DNA from: Carettochelys insculpta
Taxonomy: Eukaryota > Chordata > Testudines > Carettochelyidae
Length of the DNA stretch: 64,000 nt
Assembly (NCBI RefSeq): GCF_033958435.1
Contig: NC_134145.1
Location: 34,933,501-34,997,500, forward strand
Reading direction: 5' to 3'
Each line of letters starts with the position of its first letter. Within the stretch, counting starts at the first letter, position 1. The translations under genes and the position numbers were made by a program. The notes below the pieces were generated by a model. That model made no database searches. It worked only from the letters and a program-made list of their open reading frames with translations, and was not told where the DNA came from. Below, one piece after another: positions 23,790 to 36,200 of this stretch.

Positions 23790-25752
23790 TGTTTTGCAAG
23801 AATTCAGAAGATCAAGAAAATTTGATACAAATAGAATTTAATTTTCTTTCTTACAGGCATCAGTCTGATCATTCAGACAAAAGGGTAGATAGTTTTATTA
23901 CCATGGGCAGCAGGTACTGTAGGTAGGGGTAAGTGGTGCATGCACACTGCTCCCAACCCAGGGTGCTTCCTGCAGAGACTTGGGGCTTCTGGGGCGCCTG
24001 GTGCTGGCCAAGGCCTGTGGGTGCTGAGGCTGTACTGTATGGGAGCTGAAGCCTCACCCCTACCCTAAGCTGTCTAGCGCTGGGGCCAGAGGCCATAGTG
24101 TGGGTGCTTCTGGCTTGAATTGGCTTGTGTTGGGTGCTTCTGGCTTGTGTCAGTTTGTGTTGGAGGAGGAGGGAGATGACCTTAGGCACAAGGGGAAGGG
24201 CTAGGGACTAGCCACTGCTGTTTACTGCCCATCCAAGGAATGTCAATGTAGCCTTATTTCTGGTAGTACTTTTAGGCTAGATCCTGAGATAAAATGTGCC
24301 TACTGCTCAAACAATTTAGAAGAGCAAATTATGCAGACTAGATGGAAGATGGTCTTGGAGTGAGCTCCTACACCAATCACTCAGGCCCAGGATTAGCATG
24401 ATCTAAATTGCTCAAGGAGTGCATGTATGAAATGCTGCTACTCCTATAGGACTACATACATGGCAAAATAATAAAGAATTGGGCTCTTTATGTGTGATAA
24501 TGTCTATGGCTATGTTCCTGAAGTGGCTGACTATAGCAGCCTCACAAGGAGGGGAGCTGTCTGTACTCTTGATGTTATGCAGAAACAAATGAAATGTAAA
24601 TTAAACGGAGAGGCGAGAAACTAGATCCACTGCCATTTTTGCTTCAGCAAATTATCTGTGATATGATCTGAATGCAGATACCACCATATTGTGTAAAAGC
24701 TATTCAGGCAAATTAATTACATGTTTCGTTCTTATGTTTTGAAATGCTCTCAGAGGTTCTATCTGGTATTGCTTAACTATGGTACACTGTACTGAAGTAA
24801 ATTTAAAAATTATGAAACTACTTTTGGCACTATGGTTTATTTTTGGAGGCATGAATGAAAAATATTTTATGCAATCTCAATGGAAAATATTAATTTCTCC
24901 ATCGATGTTTAAATGTTATTGTTCTGTTGGTGAAATATTTTAATGCAGAAGTGAGCACATATTCTCTTTATAAGATGACTAATATACAACTAAATTCGTG
25001 GCTTAAATATTTCACTGTATAATATGGTTGAACATTTAGAAAACATATAAGCATCAAATTTATAGCACCTACTGTAGGAACTGGAAAAGCAAATCCTCCT
25101 GGGCTTAGGTTGGTGACATCACCTCTACTTAGCAACTGATCAGAAATAATCATCTTATTAAAATTCTGTTGTGTGTGCTGAAGTAGGGATTTTAAAAAAT
25201 CCAAGCACAATAATCCCATTTTCAATAGGGTTTATTGTAAATGTTTAGTTGAAGGAAAATTAGGGTTAGTTTGCCATTATTTTGCATGTGTGTTTAATTT
25301 TGGCAGCCAGGAGTAGCTATGAGGAGCTGGAAAATGCTGACAGTATCTTAACTGGGTGGATCCAAGGGCTGAGTAAATGAAAATTTGGTATGATTGGAGA
25401 ATGAGGCTCTGTTCATTGCACCAGCCAAGCAGGAGGAAGTGCTGGGAGGAGTACGGCTTACCAAAGCCAGAGCCCCTCCTGTTTTTAGGAGAGGGTAAGA
25501 AGCTATGTTTCCCTCACCTTCCTCTCCTACCCTACTTCCCACCTTAATATTCAGGTCTGATAGTGCTGAGATGCAGAGGGCAACTCAGGGGAATATTTGA
25601 GTTCAAGAGAGCAAGAAATGCTTCCATAAGTGGTGCTTACGCTTCAGTTACTTAGAAGGGAGGGAGAGGAAAGCAGGCACAGGCTAGTACAGGTGGTGAG
25701 AGTTAGGAAAGAAAGTAGGTGATTAGAGGAAGCTGTTGAGGAAGCAGTAGAA
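23790..25752. other. Intergenic stretch, no feature recognised
   Basis: Mostly AT-rich. 24000-24190 holds a short direct repeat (GTGCTTCTGGCTTG, twice). No exon or known repeat was recognised. Confidence 0.4.
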
Positions 25753-26178
25753 GGCTGCATCTACACTAGGAATTGCTTTTGAAAGAACAGGGCCTTTTCT
25801 GAAACAACTCACAGAGTGTCTACGTGCAAAGTGCACTCTTTTGAGCTGAAATCGAAAGAAAACAGCACTTTTTCTGATGGCCCTTTTCCTCTCGCCAATG
25901 AGGAAGAGAGCCATTTCTGAAAGACTTTCAGAAAAAAACACGTGTAAACACCCCGGGGGCTTTTTTTGAAAGAGCAGTCTTCACGGCACCGGATTTTTCA
26001 GTCCCCAACCCATTCTTTCAAAAGAGCAGGACCTGTGTGGATGCTCTCTATTGAAAGAGCAGATCGATTTTTTTATCCACTTTTTTGTGTATGGCTGCAA
26101 TGTTTGGGAGTATTTTTTCAGAAGAGCTCTTCTGTAACATCTTTCAAAAGATTGCTGTAGTGTAGTGTAGTTGTAGCC
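25753..26178. mobile_element. TIR element of the TCTACAC family, 426 bp
   Basis: Ends GGCTGCATCTACACTA and, inverted, GGCTACAACTACACTA. The interior has many TTTGAAAG/CTTTCAAA and TTTCTGAAA blocks, plausibly CpG-decayed TTTCGAAA motifs. No convincing flanking duplication is visible. The minus frame 26118-26441 only overlaps its edge. Confidence 0.7.
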
Positions 26179-27690
26179 AGAAAGTTCTGGGATATTCCAG
26201 CTGTCTGTGGGAGCACTTTTTCATTATCCAGGACTAACAAGAAAAGCCCTGGGCTCAGTTTCTTGGCCCCAGCAAATCCTGGGATTGGAGCAGAGCATAC
26301 AGAATTGCTGATGCCTCCCCCACTGGCCAGTAGTCCATAAAAGAATGTAGCAGAAGAGAAAGGACCTGACCCAGAAAAAGTAGTCAAGTTACCATGCTGG
26401 TTTTCAGATGTCAGGTTCCAGTAAGTGGAAGCAGCCCCCAAGGTAAATTTTTAATGGGGTTCACAGACTCATGTCTCTGTTTCCTTTGAATCTGCCTAAC
26501 CCAGCCTGGACATGTTGCTGTTAGAAGCTGGGGAGTGACATCAGGGATGCAGAGTGACCCTCAGTCCCAGCAAGAGAGACTGAATTGCACTTTGTGGTCT
26601 GAAGGGAGAACATCCTGACTGGAAATTTCAAAATGGAGCTTAACTGAGGAGAAGTGGATGGTCCTCATTAGGCTTGAACGGTCCCTTCTTTGACCACTTA
26701 AGTGGAGAGAAACATACATCCTCCTCCTCCGTACAAGGCTTTTTCTTGTATTATATTTTGGCCATCTGTACAGTTTCATACCACATAAATGCACACAATA
26801 AATCACAAACAAGGAAAGGGTATGATTCCTTGCTGCATAACTCTCTGCTGTTAAACATGCTGAACTAGTTACAAGGAGTAGGCGGATGTGATGAGAGTAG
26901 GCAAATATTAATTGAGGTAACTATGGTAAATATAGTTCTGTATGTTCAGTACTCTTATCTGGATCCGCTCCAGCTTATCTTACTTCCTTTTAGGCACCCT
27001 CTCCTAGTGAATTCAGTGAAGCTCCTGTGCATGACAGGAGAGACTACTTTCATGTGCATAACTAATCACCCTAATCAAATTCAAGGCTATGTTCCAAGTT
27101 CTAATTTCTGTACACCCAGACAAGCCCTTTGAAAGCAGTGGAGTTGTGCAGGAACAAGTGAGATCACACTGTGGCCCTCTGCTGATATTAATCTGCTATA
27201 CATATTCTTTGGTATAACTAATAGCCTCATGTTGCAAGGCTCTGGAATTGTGCTGCCATGCTGAACAATAAACAGCATTACAAAAATGCAGGCACCTAAT
27301 CTCTCTCACAGTTTATCACTTGTGCAATGCTGTAACTGTTTGTCCAGAATTGTCATATGAGTAGTGATCCAAGTTAATCTCATAATCACATTATTTTCCT
27401 TTCATGCCATTCACTAGCAGACTTGGCACTGCAAAGAGTTTGCTATACCGGAAGTGAAATTTACATTTTGCTTTGTTGTTGTGACACCTAGCTTACGTCC
27501 TGTAAAGTTTCAGTAGATGTTAGTCTGACATGTTAATAAATTTGGTACTTGAGTGGGCATCACAGTAAAGACTTGTTGCATTAGTAATTGCCTAAGGAAA
27601 TGCATACAAAAGATGGGAAAACCAGTAATGTCTAAAGGAGAGGAGGCCAACTGGATGTAGCTCTCCGACTGAAGGATTCTCTAGATCGGG
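26179..27690. other. Intergenic stretch, no feature recognised
   Basis: No known repeat end, exon or RNA gene was seen. The small open frames at 26561-26868 and 26923-27278 have no domain. Confidence 0.4.
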
Positions 27691-27864
27691 GTGGCCAATC
27701 AGTGGCTCTGGAGTCAGAAGTTAATATGTGGCTCCTTGCATAGCTGCCAGCTCTGGGAATAGAGCCACAGGCACCAACTTTCCAGTGTATGTGGGGTGCT
27801 TATTGCTCAACCCCCAGTTCTGCCCCAGATCCTGCCCCCCCACTCTACTCCTTATGGACTAGAT

Positions 27865-28019
27865 CTGTGGTGTCCAGCACACTAACCACAGGTGCCTGTT
27901 TTGCTGGTTTAGTGTAGCTAGTTGGCTTGAATAAATATATTTTCAGAATAATGTGACTAGTTCTCTACAGCAGTAGCCACTATATGTGGTTTTGCTTCAG
28001 AACTGATTGGACTCCACAG
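27865..28019. mobile_element. Short hAT-type TIR element inside a CR1 tail
   Basis: TIRs CTGTGGTGTCC and GGACTCCACAG are flanked by GACTAGAT (27857-27864) and GTCTAGAT (28020-28027), a 7-of-8 match typical of hAT. The flanks resemble the CR1 3' UTR, whose tail continues at 28028. Confidence 0.7.
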
Positions 28020-28027
28020 GTCTAGAT

Positions 28028-28095
28028 GGTGCTTGGTCTTGTCATGAATGGACTTGATGACATCTCAAGGTTCTTTACAGTTCTATGATTCTGCC
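28028..28095 (+). mobile_element. CR1 3' tail, plus
   Basis: TGGACTTGATGACATCTCAA followed by CAGTTCTATGATTCTG is the CR1 terminal segment. Confidence 0.8.
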
Positions 28096-28195
28096 CTGTT
28101 ATAAAAACTAATATACAACTAAAAGCACAGGCTGGCTTATTTTCAACAATTTTGTAAGTTTCATGACTACAGTAGGTTGACTGTGCCTTGAAAAG

Positions 28196-28245
28196 GACTT
28201 CTTGTTGTTCTTGAAGATACAGACTAACACAGCTACCTCTCTAAT
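28196..28245 (+). mobile_element. Penelope-like 3' terminus (subfamily 2), plus
   Basis: CTTCTTGTTGTTCTTGAAGA then ACAGACTAACACAGCTACC is the extreme end of PLE subfamily 2. This is the same 35-45 nt that is missing from the truncated arms of the palindromic copies. Confidence 0.7.
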
Positions 28246-28939
28246 CCGTGAAAAGTAATGTTGATTCTCATCAATTTGAAAAGTCATCTAACGTATATAG
28301 TAAGAGTTGACAGCCGAGACCTCTCAAGTGAGTTGAATGCTCTTACCACTAAACTGAATGAATAACCTCATCTCTGTGTTCCCCCTCCACCTTCTGACAT
28401 GACCTTCAGTTTCGTTGCCAGTTCACAAATCATGATGATATCAAAAGTGTCAAGAAAATAGTTTGAATCTATTCATTGTGTTGGTCAGGTATTGCTATGA
28501 GGATGGAAATATGCTGGTCTGCAAACCACTTGAGGGGCAATTGCTTATTATATATGCCCCCCAGTATGTGCGCCATTGGAATAGGTTACAGGACACACAG
28601 CTAGACAAACTGGGTTGTATTCCTAGCTGTAATCACTAGCTTGCCACGTTGCTTTAGCAAAGTTATGAAATGTCTCACTGACTCAGCTAATCTATTTATT
28701 AAACAGGTATGTTGCTATGTTCAGTTCTTTACCTTCTTTCATATAGCAAGCATGTAATGCAACCAATAGAGTTCTACATCACTTGACTGCATGTTCTATA
28801 TTACAAAGCAATAATCTGGGGTCCAAGTTTTTAAAAGATGCCAAGCTCTGCTCCACATATTTCTTAGATATATGCTTAACTTTGAGAATTAACATTACCC
28901 TGCAATAATGAACCTTTACTTTTTTCCCCCACATTCACC

Positions 28940-28945
28940 TTTATT
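28940..28945 (-). terminator. Candidate F3 polyadenylation signal AATAAA
   Basis: TTTATT on plus gives AATAAA on the F3 strand, about 1.12 kb below the stop codon, a distance similar to the human F3 3' UTR. Other weaker hexamers exist between, so the choice is an inference. Confidence 0.4.
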
Positions 28946-29812
28946 TCAGTAAGAAAGTATATTAAAGTTACCACAATATATACAAATATCACCAATATAA
29001 AAATTATTCCAATTTATAAAAATTATAAATACATAAATAGTAGTATGAGATACCTCCATATCACATCACCCAAGTAGTTCATTTATACCCCACCTTATAA
29101 AAATAAAATATTAATCTCTTAAGTGTTTAATCATCAGTATAAAGTGCTAAATTCTATTTCCAATTGAATATTTACAAGAAATTAGTTACATATTGATTCA
29201 AATTGATTGCAAACAGTGCAAGTTAATCACTTTTAGCAGCTGGACTTGACAAAAGTCTAGAAGGGTAATTCCGTATCTGTGTTGTTAGCAGGTGCCTCTT
29301 CTGAAAATGTCTGTTAGAAGCTTAGATCTGTTGCATTATGGTTTTGAATGTTGGTTTTTGATATGGTACACTCATGTCCTCAAAGGTGAATTTGTTAGGA
29401 TGTCATATAGTCAGTCATTCATTTAGTTTTGGTAATCTGTATCAATTTACATACAGAATAAACCAACCTATATCAACTTGTACACAGAATGAACCAGTCT
29501 AAAATTGATCTATCCAAAAAAGTGCAGAAAGAATAGTATTGTTTTCATATCTGTGAGCTAGTATTTCATCAACACATATTTCATCAGTTTACTAACATTG
29601 TTAAAATCAAAACAAAACAGGATTTAAAATGTAGGTTTGCTTTAAAAATATTATATATATAAAAATAAAAGTTTCACAGAAACAGCAAGTGTTCCTTTAC
29701 ACTTATGTAAAGGCTAATATGTAGCGACAGTAGTTTTTTCCACCTCATTAAGTACCATAAGCTTTTCTGTCTGGGTACGCAGCAACATTTGAAGTTGTAA
29801 CAAAAGACATTG

Positions 29813-30054
29813 ACTGTGTCTACACTACAAAAATAACTTTGAAGTGGCTTACTGTGACATACAACTTCAAAGTAAGCAACTTCAAAGTACAGCGTCTACA
29901 CATACTCCATTGCCGGGAATGGAAGTTGGGCTCCCTACTTCGAAGGTAACTTCAGAGTAAGGGAAAACGTGTGTAGACTCTCTCCTGGCTACATCGAGGT
30001 AGTGCCTAACTTCTAAGTTAACTTCGAAGTTAGTTTCTAGTGTAGGCGCGCCCA
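29813..30054. mobile_element. TIR element of the TCTACAC family in the F3 3' UTR
   Basis: Ends ACTGTGTCTACACTA and, inverted, TGGGCGCGCCTACACTA, flanked by TTG (29810-29812, 30055-30057). Interior blocks AACTTCGAAGTTA and ACTTCAAAGTA are shared with other copies. It sits 13 nt downstream of the F3 stop codon and so would be transcribed in the mRNA. Confidence 0.8.
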
Positions 30055-30067
30055 TTGTGTTTTTTTC

Positions 30068-30213
30068 TTAATCATCATTAAGTGGCATGGTTTCTTTTTC
30101 CTTTGCAGTTTTTGTTTTCTTGCATTTACACAGGGTCACAGATAAAACAATAATTGTAAGGAGGATTACAATGGCAGCAGCTGCTATGATAATAAATACT
30201 TCGATTCCATACT
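30068..30213 (-). CDS. F3: F3 coding exon 6 (membrane helix and tail)
   Basis: Acceptor CCCCAAACAG; it encodes [20 protein letters not shown], then [20 protein letters not shown] and the C-terminus TMPLNDD, stop TAA at 30068-30070. The tail ends in Met-Pro-Leu-Asn where human has Ser-Pro-Leu-Asn. Neither of the two human tail serines is present, only threonines. Confidence 0.95.
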
Positions 30214-33200
30214 CTGTTTGGGGGAGAGAGGTGGGAGAGAAAAAAAAGCAAGCAAAGAATTAATAGCTCATCAATACATATTGTTTTATATATAGTGATC
30301 ATAACTAACATGTTTCAATCTTACAAAGGTATTGAATCTCTCTCATGAGGTGGCAAGACCATTTAGGACTCCATCAAGCCAGTCCCTTCCTATGTGACAC
30401 TCAGTTTTGTACATCTTAACAGAACTTATTCTAGGGTTTTAAACTGCCAAAACCAAAATAAAGCAAGCAGTCCTGTAGCACCTTAAAGACTAACAATTTT
30501 ATTTATTATGTAAGGGGCTTTTGTGGGTAAGACCCACTTCCTCAGATTAGGACAGAGCTCATATTTTGACTTGAAAATTCTGTCTTGTTGAAATGTTTTA
30601 TTTTTGGATTTTGGGTGGATGTACAGCTCTTAAATGCAGGGTCTTTCCTACTCTCTCATGCCATTTCTGTATTTCTGTTAAGGCTGGACTGACTGGTTCA
30701 CAGGTCACTTACATATGCTATAATCAAGGGCATAATGGAAAAAAAAAAGTCTTCTTCCCTGTGCCAGTCCTTCATTGATTTCTTAATTATTTGATAAAGA
30801 CATATATTTGCATGATTGGACACATATTTAATGTACATCATTTGGGGAAAACATCTTTAAAAGGGTTGTTGATTAATCAGTTAATGTGATTAACAAAAAA
30901 TGATTAAGAATTAATTACGATTAATCACAGTGCTAAACAATACCAACTGAAATGTATTCAATAATGTAGATCTTTTTCTACTGTTTCAATAAAATGTACA
31001 GTGTTCACCTTCTATTTAATTACATAAGTGTAGTCTCTTTACTGTGAAAGGGTAATTCATGAAATAGACTTTAGTTACACAACCACTCGAAAACAAAGTA
31101 AAACTTTAGCTCCTACAAGTCTGCTAAGTCCTATTTCTTTTTCTGCCTATCATTAAGACAAACGAGTTTGTTAACAGTAATGGGAGCTACTGCTGCCTGC
31201 TTTTTATTTATAATGTCACCAGAAAGTAAGAATAGGTGTTCAAGTGGCACTTTAGATGGAGTTGCAAGGTATTTACTGCTGAATATCGCAAACATTTGTA
31301 TGCCCCTTCTTGCTTTAGCCACCATGCCAGAGGACATACTTCCATGCTTGTGATACTCAAAAAAAATTAAAAAAAAAAATTAAAACTGTTACTGAACTCC
31401 TTGAGGGTGAACTGTATGCCTCCTGCTCTGTTTTACCTGCATTCTGCCATATGCTTCATGTTATAGGAGTCTTGGATGATGACCCAGCACATTTGTTTTA
31501 AGAATGATTTCACAGCAGATTTGTCAAAACACAAAAGGCCAAATGGGCAATTTCTAACAATGGCAACAGTATTCCACCAGGGTTTAACAATTGGAAGTGC
31601 CATCTGAAATCTAAGAGGGCTGAGATGTGGCATATGCTTTCAGAAGTCTTAAAAGAGCAAGAGTCTAATGTGGAAACTACAGAACCTGAGTCACCAAAAA
31701 AAAAAAAAAAAGTTATGCTGGTGGCATCTGATTGAGATGATAAAAATGAACATGCACCCGTCCACACTGGTTTGGATCATGATCCAGCAGAACCCATCAT
31801 CAGCATAGATGCATGTTCTCTGAAATGGTGGCTGAAGCATACGCATCTGGCAAGTAAATATTTTACAATGGCAGCTACAACAGTGCTATGTTCTCACTTT
31901 CAGGTGACATTATCAACAAGATGCAGGCAGTATTATCTTCTGTAAATTGTAACCAAACTTGCTTAACAAGAAGTTAGGACTGAGTGGGCTTACCAGCGCT
32001 AAAGTTTTATATGGTTTTATAATTCTAAGTTCAACTTTTGTGGTAAAGACTTTGCATTACAGTACTTGTATGAGACTAATTAAAAATGATCTTTACAGTG
32101 CAAATATTTTCCATTAAAATGTAAAGTATACACTTAGACTTTTTATTCTGTGGAGTAATTAAATCAATGTATTGGAAAATGTAGAAAACATCCAAAAAGA
32201 TTTAAAATAATGGGATTTCCATTATTGCTTAACAGTGTGATTGATTGCAATTACTTTTTTAATTGCTTGACAGCCCTGATCTTTAAGGTTATGGGTGCTA
32301 CAACTTGAAGGACAATAAACTTTAAATGATCACTGGCACTAGAGAAAATGGCGAGAGCACAACAAAAAAAAACAAACAGGAGGTCGCCTCAGTCATGTGT
32401 GCACCACTCCTTAGTGATTTTAAGTCTTACATAGTTTGTTGTCATGCATATCTAAAGGCTCCATCATGCAAACACTCACAATTGGGCCATTAGTTGGGAA
32501 ACTTTCATTATAAGAAAAATAGCATTTGTCAAAGGGAGGAAAAGGGAAGGAGGAAATAGATCCAATGAAGGTCTACAATAAATTCAGAAGCTTGGTGAAA
32601 AGTTGTCAGTGCAGGCCCACTAAAGAGGAAGAACATCTTTAAGTGAATAGGTAATGGTAGATGGTGGACAAAGGTGGAATGTTCAGAAGCACTGAATGTT
32701 AGCCTAACTTGCTCTTACTAGAGCTTGTTGGCAATTTTGTTATATGGTAGAAACCTCACTGATGATTACCTCATCAAGAGTTCTTCTTTTGGGTTTTCCA
32801 CATGGGAGAGGAAATGGAGCCCTAAGTAATTTAAACAGGACGCTATTTCTTTGGGAATTAATGAAACTTATATACCTCAGTGCTTTATACAGAGAATTAA
32901 AAAAAAAAATTGTTGGGATGCAAGAGACAGCAAGACAAATAGTCTATTTACTTGTTTCACCAGGTACATACCATCCAAAATCTCTCTGTGATGATTGGTA
33001 CATTTCATCATGCTTTTTTGATCTTCGTGGTTCTCCATGCGAGACAGAACAGTTGCCCGTACCTCAAAGCAGTAGTTCTTTCCTTTGTCAATTCTTATTT
33101 CAAAACGATTACTTTTTGTTGTTGCCTCTTTCTATGTATAAAGGAAACAATGACACTTTCTTCAGGAAGACATTTTTTGTAAAAGTTTTAGATCTTAATA

Positions 33201-36200
33201 GCAGAAGGTTTGTAACTATAGAAAATGCAAAATTACAGGTATAGGAAGTTGAAAATAAGAATTTACCTTTCCTGTACTTCCATCTTTCCAATAATAGAGT
33301 GTATATTCCAAGTCATTTTCAAAGATATCTCTGATACTTTTAAAGGTCTTATTGGGAAATACATAAGGTGTAAGTGGATCTTCAATGGCCACTTTCAGCG
33401 TGGAGTCAGTTTGTTCAAAAGTTTGAATCTTTGGTCTTCCGATTGTAGCTAACACACATACAAAAACAGTTTTTAGAATTAATTCCAGGCTTAGGAAGAA
33501 AATTATTGGTAGTATCTTCTTCACACATCATTCCCCACTTCCACCTTTAAAAACAAAACAAAACAACCCACCTCACCCACAGACAAACCAAGCCAAAAGT
33601 CCCCTAAACATATTCTACTTTTGCCAGGTTTAAACACGGTGCTGGTGTCACACAGTGACCGGCACAGTCTATGCCTAGTAATAACATTTCAACCCAGTGC
33701 ACGGCATTCACACAAAGTTCTAGGCACCACTTAAATCCTATGTTAAGGATAAGTGGTGCAAATCAATGGAGTGAGATTTCAGGGATAGCTAGAAGATGGT
33801 CAAGCGCCACAATGACAAGAATAAGAACCTAAAAATACCTCTATGCTCAATCCAAAACCCATTGAATCAGTGGTGGTGACACAAAAAAGTGACGTGATAT
33901 AAACAGACTATTACCAGGCAATCCTACTTACTCTGATTGTACGGTGTGAATTTTGGGGAGATTGCATAAGGTGGCTCTTCAAAGTTGTCTGTTCTTGTAA
34001 GCATTTCAGACACTATATGTGCAGTATAGGTGTCTTTTACGTTCTTCATTTTGTCACTAACATCACACTCTGTTTCTTTTGTGTAGATGCACACTTTTTC
34101 CCAGTTTGAGTTGATACTGAAAGGAACCAAAAATGAAATATTGATAAAACACTTTCCAAAGTTTCATGCATATGCATATATGTTCAGGCATGTCTTCTAT
34201 AATGCCTAGGATATAATAGTTCTCAGTAACCATCAAAGTCCACAATTTTTACAATTTCTTCTAAATACATAATGCTTGTACCTGTATACCCTAGTCTGTG
34301 AAATTGAGGAGACTAAACCATACCAGGCAAACGTGCTAAATTCAAAGTTTGAAAAATTGAATTAAGCAACTAACATTTAACTCTGAGGCTGGGTCTACAT
34401 GTTCCCCTTCCTTTTGAAAGGGGCATGTTAATGAGCAGGTTCGAAAGATGCTAATGAGGTGCTGCAATGAATATGCAACGCCTCATTAGCCTAATGGCAG
34501 CTGCGGCAATTCGAAAGTGCAGCTTTTGGAGTCGCTCGCCACCCGTGGAGACAGGACCTTCCGAAAGGACCCCCCCTGGTTTTTGAAAGCCCTTCTTCCT
34601 ATCTGGTGATCGGAAGAAGGGCTTTCGAAAACTGGGGGGGGTGTCCTTTAGGAAGGTCCCATCTGCAAAAATGTCAAGCTTCTATGGATGTCTAAATGGC
34701 AAAGAGAAGGGTGCAGTTCATTTATTTTTTCATAAATTAAAACAAGCATATTTTTATTAAAAAATATTTGCAAACAGGGAGAAAACATCCCTCTTTGCTT
34801 CTTAATTATATCAAAAGGAGCAAAAAAAATAAGCTTGTGTGTTTCGTTTACTATTTAAAAACAGAAAATATCAAATGTGGTCTCCTTTATTTTTGCTGGA
34901 GAATCAGAAATAAGTATCAGGGCTTCCATGTAGTTGAGTTGAAATGACAGAAGTGCATGTGTGTTCGTCATAATTTTTAGTTAAATTGGAGTTTGTTCAA
35001 ATTTAAGTTTCTTGCGATGTTGCAATTCCATTGCTTTCCGAGTGGTTTATAGAGTCCTTGAGAAGAGACAGGGAAGATATTTTATCTTCAGAAACAGGAA
35101 AAATAGCCAATCCATGTTTCAGGGCTTTTTAAATCCACAGTAAGGAATCAAAAAAGGACATATACTTTTAAAGTTAGGTTATCTTTAAAGAGGACATACT
35201 AGCCACCCTCTGGCCTCTGCCCACCAAAAACCACCTTTCCTGTGCACGCAATTATTCTTAGCACAAACAATTTGGCCATATCTACACTAGCCCCAAACTT
35301 CGAAATGGCCACGTAAATGGCCATTTCGAAGTTTACTAATGAAGCGCTGAAGTACATATTCAGCACCTCGTTAGCATGTGGGTGGCTGCGGCACTTCGAA
35401 ATTGACGCAGCTCGCCACTGCGCGGCTCGTCCCGACGGGGCTCCTTTTCGAAAGGATCCCGCCTACTTCAAAGTCCCCTTATTCCCATCTGCTCACAGGA
35501 ATAAGGGGACTTCAAAATTGATGCGGCTCGCTGCCGCGTGGCTCGTCCCAACGGGGCCCCTTTTCGAAAGGACCCCGCCTACTTCGAAGTGCCACGGCTG
35601 CCCGCATGCTAATGAGGCGCTGAATATGTATTTCAGTGTTTCATTAGTAAACTTCTAAATGGCCATTTACATGGCCATTTCGAAGTTTGGGGCTAGTGTA
35701 GACATAGCCTTTTTTTTAAAAAATCTTTGGAGTGTTAATTTATGTACGTAATTTGTAAAAATTAGGCTCCAAGGTTTGAAAATACAAAATGCTTGTGCTA
35801 AGAAGAGTAATGTATTTATTAGCACAGCTGCGGAAATCTACAAATACTTATATTTACAAATCCCATCATACAGCTATCTCTACAGTTTAGAAACTAAACT
35901 ACAGCCCACACACTTGACATATATTCTTTGAAAGTAATGTTTATTTAAAATTTCTTTGTGTAGTAGGTCTTTCAAAGCTTCCATCCTTTTAGAAGTTTTA
36001 GCTTTCTGGTGAATCATTAATTGAAATTAAGTATTTTAAGGACTCTTCTGCTTGTGAACCTACATTCAAGAAAATTTAAGAGACTTGTTCTTGAATTAGG
36101 ACCAAATCCTGCTTGCCTTACTCGCACAAATGATCAGATTAATAATCATATCGATTCTGTTAAATTACATACAAAGAGAATTTGTTCCTATAAGATCCAA

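Larger units (their letters stand above)
28920..30067 (-). other. F3: F3 3' untranslated region (inferred extent)
   Basis: The AT-rich region follows the F3 stop codon. On the F3 strand it includes ATTTA pentamers (29026-29030, 29034-29038), motifs that promote rapid mRNA decay and are well known in mammalian F3. It is interrupted right after the stop codon by a TIR element (29813-30054). Its 3' limit rests on the AATAAA at 28940. Confidence 0.5.

Noticed and set aside
1..28900. 3' exons of ABCD3, the usual neighbour beyond the F3 3' end
   Set aside because: No ABC ATPase motif (Walker, LSGGE) or peroxisomal transporter segment was seen in any frame in this stretch.
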